NCBI GenBank assembly: GCA_026982335.1 | Contig: JALSHH010000047.1 | Span: forward strand, 1-64,000 | DNA length: 64,000 nt | Source: Phycisphaerales bacterium | GTDB taxonomy: Bacteria; Planctomycetota; Phycisphaerae; Phycisphaerales; UBA1924 | Direction of reading: 5' to 3' | Part shown: in pieces, positions 1 to 10,470 of the stretch | Layout of the letters: every line of letters begins with the position of its first letter | Position numbering within the stretch: the first letter of the stretch is position 1 | The notes under the pieces: generated by a model | What the model saw: the letters and a program-made list of their open reading frames with translations, nothing else | The model's database searches: none | What the model was told of the DNA's origin: nothing | Position numbers and translations under genes: made by a program

Positions 1-1091
1 AGTTCTTCAACCGCCGCTGCAACCTGCTGGGTCTGTGTTTCCTGCTCCTGAAGCCCAGAGGCCATCTCATCAGCCGAAGCGGCAATCTGTGTCGAGGCCG
101 AAGCAACCGCTTGGGAAGTCGAACGAATTTCGGTCACCATATTGGTCATGTTGTCGAGAAACGAGTTAAACCAGCTTGCCAACGTACCCATTTCATCGGC
201 CCGTTGGAATTCGATGCGCTGGGTTAAATCGCCCTCACCTGCAATCTTCATCACATCCACAACCTTCGCCATCGGTACAGTGAGCATGTTTCGAATAGCA
301 TACAAGAAAAACAGAATCCCCGCGATCACAACTGGCATCGTCCACACCATCCCCTTGCCAAAGAAATCAGCAACATCGGCGTCGAGTATTTCCAAAGGCA
401 TCTGTACCTCATACGCACCGTGCATATACCCAACTGGCCAGTTCTCGTACCGGAATCCCAAGGCATCCTTACCGTCAAAATTTCCGTTCTCGTCTCGCTC
501 ATCATAAATCGCAGGATCACCGTGACAGGTCATGCACGATTCGTCAAGTATGATCGCACGCATGAAATGAAGCATGTTGGTTTCTTCATTGATGCGAGAA
601 AGTGTCGTCTCACCAGTTGATTTATACTCTGCAGTGAGATCATTAATCATCTGATCCCGAAACCCCCCAGGCGTCGGTGCATTATCCGGGTTCCGTGCTT
701 CAAGGGAGACGATAGAAAAATCAATATCCTCTTTTTCTGCAGCCTCGGCGGCAGCACTCCACCCAACAATCACTGGAATCGATTGGAAAAAACGCGTCTC
801 CGAATAATGTCCACCTTCATCAATCTGCCCAAGCGCCTCCCCGAGAAGATCTTCAACATTGACCTCACCTCTCAGAAACTTCTCTGAAGCACCATTTTTG
901 GCTGCATCGGCAACTGCAGTAAACACCGCTGCACGCTCGATGTACTCACTTTTCATGTCCTCACGAAAATCCTTTAAGAAAATAAAGTAGGTAATCGCGA
1001 CAACAAAAAACAAAATCGCACAGGTCGTAGCGATGATCTTCGTTGAAAGTCCAAATGAGAACTTCTTTATACTCGTGTTGGGCAGTTTCAT
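1..1091 (-). CDS. Methyl-accepting chemotaxis protein, partial (C-terminus beyond left edge), with a c-type-heme Tll0287/DUF3365-like sensor domain and HAMP region
   Basis: Manual translation from ATG at 1091 gives MKLPNTSIKKFSFGLSTKIIATTCAILFFVVAITYFIFLKDFREDM..., then ESCMTCHGDPAIYDERDENG (CxxCH), then a TM segment and a HAMP-like IRNMLTVPMAKVVDVMKIAGEGDLTQRIEF. The frame is open to the window edge, so it is absent from the ORF track. Confidence 0.85.
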   Translation of the reverse strand, partial: MKLPNTSIKKFSFGLSTKIIATTCAILFFVVAITYFIFLKDFREDMKSEYIERAAVFTAVADAAKNGASEKFLRGEVNVEDLLGEALGQIDEGGHYSETRFFQSIPVIVGWSAAAEAAEKEDIDFSIVSLEARNPDNAPTPGGFRDQMINDLTAEYKSTGETTLSRINEETNMLHFMRAIILDESCMTCHGDPAIYDERDENGNFDGKDALGFRYENWPVGYMHGAYEVQMPLEILDADVADFFGKGMVWTMPVVIAGILFFLYAIRNMLTVPMAKVVDVMKIAGEGDLTQRIEFQRADEMGTLASWFNSFLDNMTNMVTEIRSTSQAVASASTQIAASADEMASGLQEQETQTQQVAAAVEE

Positions 1092-1346
1092 AGCTGGCTC
1101 CGTGATGGTGTGGGTTCATACGCTCTCGGTGGTAAAATGAGCAACCACCTCGAAAATCGTCACAAAGAACAAACAACTTTGATCATCACACGAAAATAGT
1201 GGGATTGAAACCCACCACTATCCAAAATTCCCGAACTGACTACACAAAAATGTGCCCATCAAACACAAGTAGATACACCATTACTCGTCAAAACCAACAC
1301 ACCACCTGACGAGAACCGGGAAAAACGAAACAGATTGAGGAGTCTT

Positions 1347-3542
1347 TTATCGCAATGAAAGTAATTGGCTGTATACGGGCATCGGCCAAAGCTCGGCTTC
1401 AACCTGTGATTCAAGCTCATCACCAATCGCACGGAGCGCCTCCATTGCAGGTACGATCCGATCTCGGCAATATTCGCTTTGCCCCATCAAACTTGTGTCT
1501 GGAAGCTCACGAACCTGCTCAAGGTCCTCAATCCGATCTTTCAATAAACAAACCATCTCAACAAAAAGCTCAAGTTCATTGCGCATCACTGTGCTATCAA
1601 CCCCTGCCCCCTCGGTCGCTGCGACCGTCTCGGCCAAGTTCCGCTGGTGCCTGATCGCAGCGGGCAAAATCATTGTCCGCCCCATTGCTGCCATTTGCTG
1701 GGCTTCGATCGAAATCTCCGTGATATACTTTTCCGCAAAAATTTCAACTCGGCTTGCCAACTCCGTCTTTGAAAGCACCTTATATTTCCGAAAAACGGAT
1801 TTCACCTTCGCCGTCTGCAATGCGGGTAACGCATCAGCAGTTGATCGCAAGTTTGGCAACCCTCGCCTATGGGCCTCTTCTTCCCATTCGTCCGCATAGT
1901 TATCACCATTGAAAACAATCGCTTTGTGCTCTCGGACAACATCCTTGAGCACCTTGCGCACGACCGCTTCGCGTTTGGCTGGCGTTGGATCTTCGCCCAT
2001 CGCCTCTTCAATGTTCGTTGCGATAAAATCTAGGCTTTCTGCCACAATGGTATTGATCACCGTATTAGGCCAAGACACCGAGGCCGTCGAGCCCACTGCA
2101 CGAAGCTCGAATTTATTTCCGGTAAAAGCAAATGGGCTGGTACGATTGCGATCGCCCGAGTCACGCTTGAGCGCTGGAAGCGTTCTGGCCCCCAAATCGA
2201 GCTCCCCGCCTTTGATGGTTCGGCTCGACTTCCCTTTCTCAAGCTGCTCGATCAGATCGGTGAGCATATCGCCCAAGAAGATCGAAATAATCGCAGGTGG
2301 CGCCTCGTTGGCACCAAGGCGATGGTCATTCGATGCGCTGGCAATCGTTGCCCGAAGCAAATCACCATGGATATGCACCGCGCGAATCACACTACACAAG
2401 AAGGCCATGAACTGCGTGTTGGTATGCGTTTCATCTTGGGGATCAAGCAGATTTACCCCGGTATCGGTCGCAATCGACCAGTTATTGTGCTTGCCCGATC
2501 CATTAACACCAGCAAATGGCTTTTCGTGCAAACACGCCACAAATCCAAACCGCCCGGCAACCTTCTTCAAAGTATCCATCAATATCGCCTGATGGTCACA
2601 TGCGATATTGGTCGATTCAAACAACGGTGCAATCTCATATTGTCCCGGCGCCACTTCATTATGACGGGTCTGCACAGGCACACCAAGTCGAAAAAGTTCT
2701 TCCTCGAACTCGGCCATGAATCCATTGACTCGAGGCGGAATCGAACCAAAATAATGATCATCAAGCTGCTGGTGCTTGGGAGGAACCGCACCAAAGAGCG
2801 TCCGCCCACAGCTCACCAGATCAGGACGCGCAAAGTAGAGGTTGCGATCAATCAGAAAGTATTCCTGCTCCGCCCCCAGTGTCGAACCGACCGACTTGAC
2901 CCCTTCATCGGTGCCGAAGATTTTGAGAATACGCATCGCCTGTTTATCGAGCGCATCAATCGAACGAAGCAAAGGGGTCTTCTTATCGAGCGCCTCACCA
3001 TTCCAACTCACAAACGCCGTCGGAATACACAGCGTCGCGTAGTTATTCCCACGAACAATAAAGGCTGGCGAGGTCGCGTCCCACGCGGTATACCCGCGCG
3101 CTTCAAAGGTTGCTCGCAATCCACCCGAGGGAAAACTCGACGCATCAGGCTCACCTTGGATGAGATTCGAACCCGAAAGCCGATACATCACCCCGCCATT
3201 GCCATCGGGTGTGACAAGCGAATCATGCTTCTCCGCGGTAAGCCCAGTCATCGGTTGAAACCAATGCGTGTAGTGCGTCGCCCCGCGCTCGATCGCCCAG
3301 TCCTTCATCGCGGTCGCAATCACTTCAGCATCATCGGTCGAAAGCTTTGCGTTGCTCTCAATGGTTTTCACCACCGCTCCAAAGGTATTTTTGGGCAGCC
3401 GATCGCGCATCTTGCGCAAATCAAACACATCGCATCCATAAATCTCATCGATCTTACGATGCGAAGCATCAACACCCGCACTCATGGACTGCCATCTCGA
3501 TGATGCTGCGACCGCTTCTCCATGTGGATCACCCGTGACCAT
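1347..3542 (-). CDS. glnN: Glutamine synthetase type III
   Basis: About 730 aa with GSIII motifs ([38 protein letters not shown]). The start at 3542 (MVTGDPHG) is preceded by GGAGA. Confidence 0.93.
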   Translation of the reverse strand: MVTGDPHGEAVAASSRWQSMSAGVDASHRKIDEIYGCDVFDLRKMRDRLPKNTFGAVVKTIESNAKLSTDDAEVIATAMKDWAIERGATHYTHWFQPMTGLTAEKHDSLVTPDGNGGVMYRLSGSNLIQGEPDASSFPSGGLRATFEARGYTAWDATSPAFIVRGNNYATLCIPTAFVSWNGEALDKKTPLLRSIDALDKQAMRILKIFGTDEGVKSVGSTLGAEQEYFLIDRNLYFARPDLVSCGRTLFGAVPPKHQQLDDHYFGSIPPRVNGFMAEFEEELFRLGVPVQTRHNEVAPGQYEIAPLFESTNIACDHQAILMDTLKKVAGRFGFVACLHEKPFAGVNGSGKHNNWSIATDTGVNLLDPQDETHTNTQFMAFLCSVIRAVHIHGDLLRATIASASNDHRLGANEAPPAIISIFLGDMLTDLIEQLEKGKSSRTIKGGELDLGARTLPALKRDSGDRNRTSPFAFTGNKFELRAVGSTASVSWPNTVINTIVAESLDFIATNIEEAMGEDPTPAKREAVVRKVLKDVVREHKAIVFNGDNYADEWEEEAHRRGLPNLRSTADALPALQTAKVKSVFRKYKVLSKTELASRVEIFAEKYITEISIEAQQMAAMGRTMILPAAIRHQRNLAETVAATEGAGVDSTVMRNELELFVEMVCLLKDRIEDLEQVRELPDTSLMGQSEYCRDRIVPAMEALRAIGDELESQVEAELWPMPVYSQLLSLR

Positions 3543-3787
3543 GGTGTTTCTCCATTGCGAAAGTTGTTTCGCCAGATTGAAGGCTCTCAATAAACAGAAG
3601 TAAACCGACCTGCCTGATTCTTACCTGCTGATTGAGAATTGCAAATCTGATCTGGAGCGCAGAACCGATAAAGTTGAGATTACCCTCCACACATTCGCTG
3701 GCAGACTCAATTGACCTGTCATTTGTTTGATTCGCGTGCCATCTTGATCCCGAATTAGGATAGAATCGACGCAGATTGTCCGATCAC

Positions 3788-3871
<84 letters not shown>

Positions 3872-4029
3872 TTCTCTCCTTCAATCGCATATCGCTAGAG
3901 AGGACAAAGCAGGCTCCCCGCCTCATTTTCGGCCAATGAGCAGAGATTCCTTGTGCCCAGACCCCATCCCAGATATGCTCAAGCACAGGCCCTTCCACTG
4001 AATCAGAAGCGTCCAATGGAGAAAAAAAC

Positions 4030-5901
4030 ATGCCACATGCCATTGGCGTGGGACTGGGATTGATGCTGGCGATTTCACTCGCAGCCGCTGGGGAACCAAG
4101 CAATCCTGACGATATCAGTCTCGAAAAATATAGGGACAACTGTGCAACAGTTGTCCCCCCTGTCCAAAGCTCCCCATCCACCCAAGGCACACTCCCAGAC
4201 TGCGGCGACCGATCCGTCATTGATATCCTGTGGGTGTATACCCCTGACGCACTGGCCTATATTGGAAAAGAAGAGTGGATCCGCGTGTTGTGCGAACTCA
4301 ACATCGAAGAAGCAAACACCGCATTTGCCAACACCCAACTTCCATTTGCAACACGCATGGTCGGACTGGTCGCAACCGACTACGACGAGAGCGGCAACCA
4401 CCTCGCACTGATCCAAGGACAAGGTGATGGTGTCATGGACGAAATCCACGCTGTACGCGACTCACTCGCAGCCGACATCGTCGTACTCATCACCGTCGAT
4501 GGATATTGTGGGCTGGCCTATGTGGCACCCAATAATGAAGCTTTCGGTTTCCAGAAGGTCTCCGCAGGATGCCTCACCGCCCCGGCATTTCGCCACGAAC
4601 TCGGGCACAACCTCGGATCAAAGCACTGGGCAGCCGACCCCGGCGGTTTCTTTTCGTATTCCGCAGGACATGTCCTCACATTCGACGATGGTTCAACCGC
4701 AGGCACCGCTATGGGGGGCAACGCGCTTCCTCGATTTTCAAATCCCCGTGTCGAATACGAAGGCGTTCCGACAGGCGTGCCCGTTGGCACCGACAACGCT
4801 GCCGACAACTGGCTCGCCTTTATGCAGACCGTACCAATGATCGCAGACTTCCGGTGTAGCGGCGACTGCAACGCCAACGGCATCGACGACCAGACCGAAA
4901 TCCTCTCGGGCATGGCGCAAGACTGCGACAACAACGGCGTCCCCGACGAGTGCCAGCTCGACCTCAACAACAACGGCATCATTGATGCCTGCGATACGCT
5001 CCCAGTCGTCGTGCGTGTCCCCGAAGACCTCCCATCGCTCCAACTGGCGATCGCCATGGCCGAATCAGGAATACACGAAATCGTTGTTGGCCCAGGAACT
5101 TGGATTGGCCCCTTCGACACACAGGGCAAAGCCATCACCGTCCGAAGCTCCGATGGGCCGGCAACGACGATTCTTGATGCGCTTGGCAATGGTCGCGTCA
5201 TCACAATCCGAAGCAACGAAACGCCTCAGACTGTTCTCGATGGTTTCACAATCACCGGCGGCACCGCATACTCAGGAGCAGGCATGTTCATTGAATATGC
5301 ATCCCCCACCATCCGAAACTGCATTTTCACCAACAACGCAGCAGACTATGCCGGGGGGGCGCTACGCGTCACGGATGGCTCGCCGCACTTTATTGATTGC
5401 ACCTTCCAAACAAACATCGCATCCTGGGGCGGCGCGGTGAGCACATGGAGCGGCATGCCCATATTCGAACGCTGCCAGTTCACTGAAAACACTGCCCGAT
5501 CAGATGGACGAGGCGGCACTTTCTCATCATGGACAAGCAACGCATCATTCATCGACTGCGTATTTGAGCAAAACACCTCCGCTGCACCCGGAGGCGCCCT
5601 CTTCATCGTCGATGGCGGCGGGGCCAACGCACCGAGCATCTCGAACACGCGATTCTGCAGCAACACGCCAGACCACATCAACCCCTCGCAATGGCAAGAT
5701 ATGGGTGGAAACGAGTTCTTCGACAACTGCCCATGCCCGGCAGACCTCACCGGCGATGGTGCCCTCAACTTTTTCGATGTCTCCGCATTCCTCAAAGCAT
5801 TCAACGCCAACGACCCCATCGCCGACTTCGACAACAACGGCCGATGGAACTTCTTCGATGTCAGCGCCTTCCTCGAAGCCTTTGCCTCAGGCTGCCCATA
5901 G
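4030..5901 (+). CDS. Secreted metzincin-like zinc metallopeptidase with beta-helix repeats and C-terminal GC-type dockerin-like domain
   Basis: HELGHNLGSKH (HExxHxxGxxH); Ca-binding-like NANGIDDQTEI / NNNGVPDECQ / NNNGIIDACD; right-handed beta-helix-like region; C-terminal CPADLTGDGALNFFDVSAFLKAFNANDPIADFDNNGRWNFFDVSAFLEAFASGCP. Confidence 0.88.
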   Translation: MPHAIGVGLGLMLAISLAAAGEPSNPDDISLEKYRDNCATVVPPVQSSPSTQGTLPDCGDRSVIDILWVYTPDALAYIGKEEWIRVLCELNIEEANTAFANTQLPFATRMVGLVATDYDESGNHLALIQGQGDGVMDEIHAVRDSLAADIVVLITVDGYCGLAYVAPNNEAFGFQKVSAGCLTAPAFRHELGHNLGSKHWAADPGGFFSYSAGHVLTFDDGSTAGTAMGGNALPRFSNPRVEYEGVPTGVPVGTDNAADNWLAFMQTVPMIADFRCSGDCNANGIDDQTEILSGMAQDCDNNGVPDECQLDLNNNGIIDACDTLPVVVRVPEDLPSLQLAIAMAESGIHEIVVGPGTWIGPFDTQGKAITVRSSDGPATTILDALGNGRVITIRSNETPQTVLDGFTITGGTAYSGAGMFIEYASPTIRNCIFTNNAADYAGGALRVTDGSPHFIDCTFQTNIASWGGAVSTWSGMPIFERCQFTENTARSDGRGGTFSSWTSNASFIDCVFEQNTSAAPGGALFIVDGGGANAPSISNTRFCSNTPDHINPSQWQDMGGNEFFDNCPCPADLTGDGALNFFDVSAFLKAFNANDPIADFDNNGRWNFFDVSAFLEAFASGCP

Positions 5902-5909
5902 CCGACAAC

Positions 5910-7130
5910 TCAGATCAGCTTCACCCGCTTGAGGGCCCGCTCAAACTGATCCCATCGGTCTTCGAGCGTCCCCGTATATCCCAAGCTCACCCGAACGAGT
6001 CCCGGCGCGATCCCGGCTTCTCTGAGCTCATCGTCACTCAGCTCCGAGCTCGTCGAACTCGCCGAGCAGGACATCAGCGTATCGAAATACCCCAGACTCA
6101 CCGCAAGCATTCCGAACCCTTCGTGCTGCTGAAGGTCATTCATGAACTCGAACGCCCGGTCCGCCGTTCCCAGATCAATCGCAAAGAGCCCGCCAGCTCC
6201 GAATCCTTCGTTCATCATCGACTCGAGCAATGTGGATTGCGGATGGCTCTTGAGCCCCGGATAGGACACATCGAGTCCGAAAGACTCGAGTCGATCGGCA
6301 AAGAACCGCGCCCGTCTCGAATGCTCTTTCATCCGCAACCCAAGGTGAGGCAATCGCAACGAAAGATCAAACGCAACCCGCGGATCCATCGTCGGCCCCA
6401 GAAGCATCATCGCCCCAGTGTGCAAATCCATCAATTCCATGATGAACTCTTTGGACGCACACACCGCCCCGGCGATGATGTCCGACCCGCCTCCCATAAA
6501 CTTGGTCATCGAATGGATCACAATATCAGCACCATGTTGGGCCGGCGAAAGAATCATCGGGCTGAAGGTGTTGTCAACAACCAGTTTCGCATCCGCCTGG
6601 TGCGCGACGGCTGCGAGCCGAGAGATGTCGGCAATCTTCATCGTCGGGTTGGAAATCGACTCCGTAAAAATCGCCCTTGTGTTCTCGGTCATCGCACCCT
6701 TGACCTCATCGAGATTGGTGATATCCACAAACCGAACCTTGATACCAGTCTTGAGGGGGAAGAACTGCTTGAAGAGCGCGAAGGTGCCGCCATAGATCGC
6801 GTTGGACGCGACAATCTCATCGCCCGGTGAGCACAACTGCATAATCGAACACGCGATCGCACTGATCCCCGAACTCGTCGCATAGGCCGACTCGGTCCCC
6901 TCGATCGCAGCAAGGTATCGACCCAGCACATACACCGTCGGATTGAAGTGCCGACCGTAAAGAAAGCACCCGCCCTGCTCGGGGTTCTTCTCCCCTTTAA
7001 AAATCTCGGGCATGATCTCGGCAGCCATCACCGTAAAAGTCGTCGAGGTCTCGATGGACATATTCACGCCCCCGTGCTCACCAAACTCATGGCGAACCTT
7101 CGAAAGCGATCGAACCGGATCAAATAACAT
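5910..7130 (-). CDS. Cys/Met metabolism PLP-dependent enzyme (cystathionine gamma-synthase / methionine gamma-lyase family)
   Basis: YGRHFNPTVYVLGRYLAAIEGTESAYATSSGISAI..., IHSMTKFMGGGSDIIAG (PLP lysine region). Start at 7130 (MLFDPVRSL) with GGAGGTGTGT directly upstream. Confidence 0.9.
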   Translation of the reverse strand: MLFDPVRSLSKVRHEFGEHGGVNMSIETSTTFTVMAAEIMPEIFKGEKNPEQGGCFLYGRHFNPTVYVLGRYLAAIEGTESAYATSSGISAIACSIMQLCSPGDEIVASNAIYGGTFALFKQFFPLKTGIKVRFVDITNLDEVKGAMTENTRAIFTESISNPTMKIADISRLAAVAHQADAKLVVDNTFSPMILSPAQHGADIVIHSMTKFMGGGSDIIAGAVCASKEFIMELMDLHTGAMMLLGPTMDPRVAFDLSLRLPHLGLRMKEHSRRARFFADRLESFGLDVSYPGLKSHPQSTLLESMMNEGFGAGGLFAIDLGTADRAFEFMNDLQQHEGFGMLAVSLGYFDTLMSCSASSTSSELSDDELREAGIAPGLVRVSLGYTGTLEDRWDQFERALKRVKLI

Positions 7131-7229
7131 ACACACCTCCAAAGCCAAAAAACAAACAGGCGAAAGATACCAAAGCATGATATCCAGTATCAACCTGAAT
7201 CACGACCTTGGCATCAGATACTCATCATT

Positions 7230-8282
7230 TCAGACCGACCGATTACCCAGCATCCCCAATACGGGATCGCCATCGAGCAACGCCCCCGCCCGCTCGATCC
7301 GCTGATCCCAATGCACCTCCTGCTCACACATCGCACAGAGCCCAACCCGAAACGCCCGGCGTTTAATCGGCAGATGCAAATCATAAAGCATCATCGCCTG
7401 CCCCACGGGATCATCCATCCGCACAGACTCAGTACCGAGTCTAACAAACCGATCCAAAGCCCGCCGATGATCCCGCACATCAAGCCTGAGCACCTCGCGG
7501 GTAACCTGCCCGTGCACATGCGGGTCACGCTCAAAGAGCTCGCGATAACACGCCGGGTTCGCTTCATAAAGCACCACCGACATCATCCCAAGGAGTACCT
7601 CGCGCACAAAATACTCCCGCATAGAAACCCGGTGGTCATGCACCGCCCGCGCATCAGCACAAAACACAATCTCCGAATCTCGCCCAAAACACCGGTACAC
7701 AAACTCGATATCCTCGAAATAAATCGGACAAATCGCAGGATCGAACACCTGGGCGAGCCCGTCAATCACTTCACGCCTAATCGAAAGATTGAGCGTCCAC
7801 CCATACCGAAAGTCATACCGCTGACCATCAACCAACCCCCGCTGATCGAAGATCGCAGGCGAATGCGCAATGAACCCGTCGAACGCAGTGGGTGATTCTG
7901 GCTCAACCCAAGCCGAGTCGCCCAACACCGCCCGATGTCCCGCTTCGAGGGCATCGACATGGGCATCAATGAACCCATCGCTGGGAATCACATCATCATT
8001 GAGCAGCAAAATCGCATCGCCTCGGGCGCACTCGATCCCCAGATTCCGCGCTGCCCCTGCCCCGACATGCATTGTTCGGATGATTTCAAATGCAAATGGA
8101 TAATCACCCCCTGGAAGATCACCCTCGCCATCAACCACCACAAACACCTCGAATGGCGTCCTCGTTGTGACACACTGCTGATCGAGCGCACCGAATAGAT
8201 TCATCAGCTTCTTCGATCGCCCACGGGTAGGCACAATCACAGATAAAAGTTGAATCTTCGAGATAGACGATGCGTGCTCCAT
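7230..8282 (-). CDS. Glycosyltransferase family 2 protein
   Basis: LSVIVPTRGRSKKLMNLFGAL..., ARNLGIECARGDAILLLNDDVIPSDGFI. Start MEHASS chosen. The ORF track extends to 8432. Confidence 0.85.
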   Translation of the reverse strand: MEHASSISKIQLLSVIVPTRGRSKKLMNLFGALDQQCVTTRTPFEVFVVVDGEGDLPGGDYPFAFEIIRTMHVGAGAARNLGIECARGDAILLLNDDVIPSDGFIDAHVDALEAGHRAVLGDSAWVEPESPTAFDGFIAHSPAIFDQRGLVDGQRYDFRYGWTLNLSIRREVIDGLAQVFDPAICPIYFEDIEFVYRCFGRDSEIVFCADARAVHDHRVSMREYFVREVLLGMMSVVLYEANPACYRELFERDPHVHGQVTREVLRLDVRDHRRALDRFVRLGTESVRMDDPVGQAMMLYDLHLPIKRRAFRVGLCAMCEQEVHWDQRIERAGALLDGDPVLGMLGNRSV

Positions 8283-8674
8283 GCCTCCGAGATGATACAC
8301 ACCGCACCCGACAATGATATCTTTATCACCATCAACCCCATACCCACCCATGCAGCTACGCCGACAGACCCGTCGCATCATCTCAAAACATTTGCAAAAC
8401 CGCCAAAAGACGCGATCGAGCAAATAGAGCACCTCAATCGACAGATCGCCACCGCTGCCCAGCCCGGGTGCTCAATCCAGGTGCTCAATCCGGCTCGTGC
8501 CCACCCTGCAAAACATGAACACAGACCAAAGTCAGCAAACGCTCATTTGATACACAAAGACTCCTGCTCGACCTGATCCAAAACGCCGATGGCGTGCGGG
8601 ACGAACATTCGCCCCACACAACCATCGGCCCCAAACCCCACTAAAGGGCATACTGATGCAAAAAGCCTCCAATG

Positions 8675-8705
8675 AAAAAAGCCTCAGGTTCATACCCAAG
8701 GCTTT
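8675..8705 (-). terminator. Rho-independent terminator
   Basis: Minus strand AAAGCCTTGGGTATGAACCTGAGGCTTTTTT: AAAGCCT/AGGCTTT stem followed by a U-run, just downstream of the 8734-8826 small ORF. Confidence 0.75.
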
Positions 8706-8733
8706 GATCTTCGACGCTCTTTGGAAACAACTC

Positions 8734-8826
8734 TTACACCTGATTCCTCAAAGTCAACACGATCGCCCGGGCATGAGTGATGCCTTTGCTCCGTTTCGCT
8801 TTGCGTCGTTTAAGAATCAAGTTCAT
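8734..8826 (-). CDS. Candidate 30-aa highly basic small protein MNLILKRRKAKRSKGITHARAIVLTLRNQV
   Basis: ATG at 8826 preceded by TTAGGAGGCATCAC (AGGAGG, 6-nt spacing). TAA stop at 8734-8736, with an intrinsic terminator immediately downstream. Not in the ORF track because it is too short. Confidence 0.6.
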   Translation of the reverse strand: MNLILKRRKAKRSKGITHARAIVLTLRNQV

Positions 8827-8980
8827 GTGATGCCTCCTAAGCTGCAGGCATACCTTGGGCACCCCATCAATTCATGCTGTGTCATCTATCGGATCAATAC
8901 GCACCAAGACTTGAACGCCCAGAAAAATCACACCAGATCAACACAACCAAATCCCAATATGCTCTAGAATATACCTCATT

Positions 8981-9760
8981 ATGCACGCCCACATCATCCA
9001 ACTCGATATCGTCTGGGAAAACAAAGAAGCCAACTTTGCCAAAGTCAAACAACTGATCCAAAGTGCACCCATCAATCCCAATGATCTCATCGTCCTCCCC
9101 GAACTCTTCGATGTCGGGTTCACGCTCAACGCCGAGATCGCAACCGATGCCCCCGGCACCACTCGCGCATTCCTCCAACAACTCACTGACGATACCCGCT
9201 GCACCATCCATGGCTCACGCGCCATCCCCGATCCAGACACTGGCAAACTCCACAATGTTGCCACCATCACAGCCCCCAACCAAGCATCACCCATCTGCGA
9301 GTATGCCAAGCTCCACCCATTCTCCTTCGGCCGGGAAACCGAGTCGTACACCGCTGGCAACGAAATCACCTCCTACCAATGGGTCAGTAACCAAACCCTG
9401 CACATCTGCCCTGTCATCTGCTACGACCTGCGCTTCCCCGAGCTCTTCCGACACGCCATCCACCAAGGCGCCCAAGCATTCGTCCTCGGTGCCAACTGGC
9501 CCGATGCACGCATCGCCCACTGGCGTGCCCTGTGCATCGCACGAGCCATCGAAAACCAAGCCTTCGTCATCGCAGCCAATCGTACCGGCGACGACCCACA
9601 TCTCTCCTATCTCGGCAACTCGATCGTCATCAGCCCAATGGGCGAAGTCCTCGGCGAACTGAGCAACGAAGAAACAATACTCAGCGTCGAGATCAATCCG
9701 CAATCAGTCATCGACTGGCGATCAACCTTCCCCGTCCTCAACGATATCAAACTCATCTAG
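8981..9760 (+). CDS. Carbon-nitrogen hydrolase (nitrilase superfamily, omega-amidase-like)
   Basis: LPELFDVGF (Glu), YAKLHPFSFG (Lys), PVICYDLRFPELFR (Cys) catalytic triad pattern; NRTGDDPHLSYLGNSIVISPMGEVL. Confidence 0.92.
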   Translation: MHAHIIQLDIVWENKEANFAKVKQLIQSAPINPNDLIVLPELFDVGFTLNAEIATDAPGTTRAFLQQLTDDTRCTIHGSRAIPDPDTGKLHNVATITAPNQASPICEYAKLHPFSFGRETESYTAGNEITSYQWVSNQTLHICPVICYDLRFPELFRHAIHQGAQAFVLGANWPDARIAHWRALCIARAIENQAFVIAANRTGDDPHLSYLGNSIVISPMGEVLGELSNEETILSVEINPQSVIDWRSTFPVLNDIKLI

Positions 9761-9863
9761 ATTCTGCTTAGCGACTCGTATTGCCTTGCAAACTCTCCTC
9801 CCCCAAGCTTCCGGGGGAGGCGAAAAAACCTCGCTCTTGCATAAGACAGAACCCAAAACTATG

Positions 9864-9891
9864 CAAAAACAAGCCTCCAAACGGAGGCTTG
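9864..9891 (-). terminator. Rho-independent terminator of rplS
   Basis: Minus strand CAAGCCTCC-GTTT-GGAGGCTTG followed by TTTTTGC. Confidence 0.8.
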
Positions 9892-9944
9892 CATAGAGAT
9901 TATCAACTCGATACCAACTGGCATACCAGCCGAAAAATACTCGC

Positions 9945-10337
9945 TTAGCGATGCACGGTTTCGAGTCCCTCGACATGCTTCATGCCGCGTCGGCGATCAC
10001 GAAGACGACGGGACTTCCCAACGCGATCACGCAAGAAGTACAACTTTGCACGCCGAGCGTCACCACGACGCACAACCTCGAACTTGGCGATCAAAGGCGA
10101 ATGAATCGGCCAAGTCTTCTCGACTCCGATCTCACCAACCATGCGACGCACAGTCACATTCTCATCAATCCCACGCCCCTTACGAACGATCACCGTACCT
10201 TGGTAAACCTGAATGCGTTCCTTCTCGCCTTCGACGATCCGGAGATGCACATTGACCGTATCCCCAACATCAAAACGGGGAATATCCGTCTTGAGTGCGC
10301 CGGCGTTGATTGATTCGATGATGTTCTGGTTGCCCAT
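9945..10337 (-). CDS. rplS: 50S ribosomal protein L19
   Basis: MGNQNIIESINAGALKTDIPRFDVGDTVNVHLRIVEGEKERIQVYQGTVIVRKGRGIDENVTVRRM..., start at 10337 downstream of AAGGAT. Confidence 0.97.
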   Translation of the reverse strand: MGNQNIIESINAGALKTDIPRFDVGDTVNVHLRIVEGEKERIQVYQGTVIVRKGRGIDENVTVRRMVGEIGVEKTWPIHSPLIAKFEVVRRGDARRAKLYFLRDRVGKSRRLRDRRRGMKHVEGLETVHR

Positions 10338-10470
10338 GGTCGTAATCCTTAGATCTCCACACGGATACCCGCGCTGGGACGGCAACGATAGCCCCGCCAA
10401 CCCCAAATGTCGAGGATACATACCCCACCAAATCCTCTTCCACCTCGATCCTACCGCCCTACACTCCCCC

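Noticed and set aside
2322-3503. 393-aa plus-strand ORF
   Set aside because: Fully antisense to glnN, with a His/Arg/Pro-rich shadow-frame composition. The minus-strand frame has clear GSIII motifs.
5691-6830. 379-aa plus-strand ORF
   Set aside because: Overlaps the end of the dockerin protease gene and runs antisense to the PLP enzyme. Arg/His-rich shadow translation without domain motifs.
9793-9826. Hairpin CCTCCCCCAAGCTTCCGGGGGAGG as a terminator for the nitrilase gene
   Set aside because: Good stem, but the following tract on the plus strand is GCGAAAAAA, not U-rich, and neither strand gives a convincing U-run.
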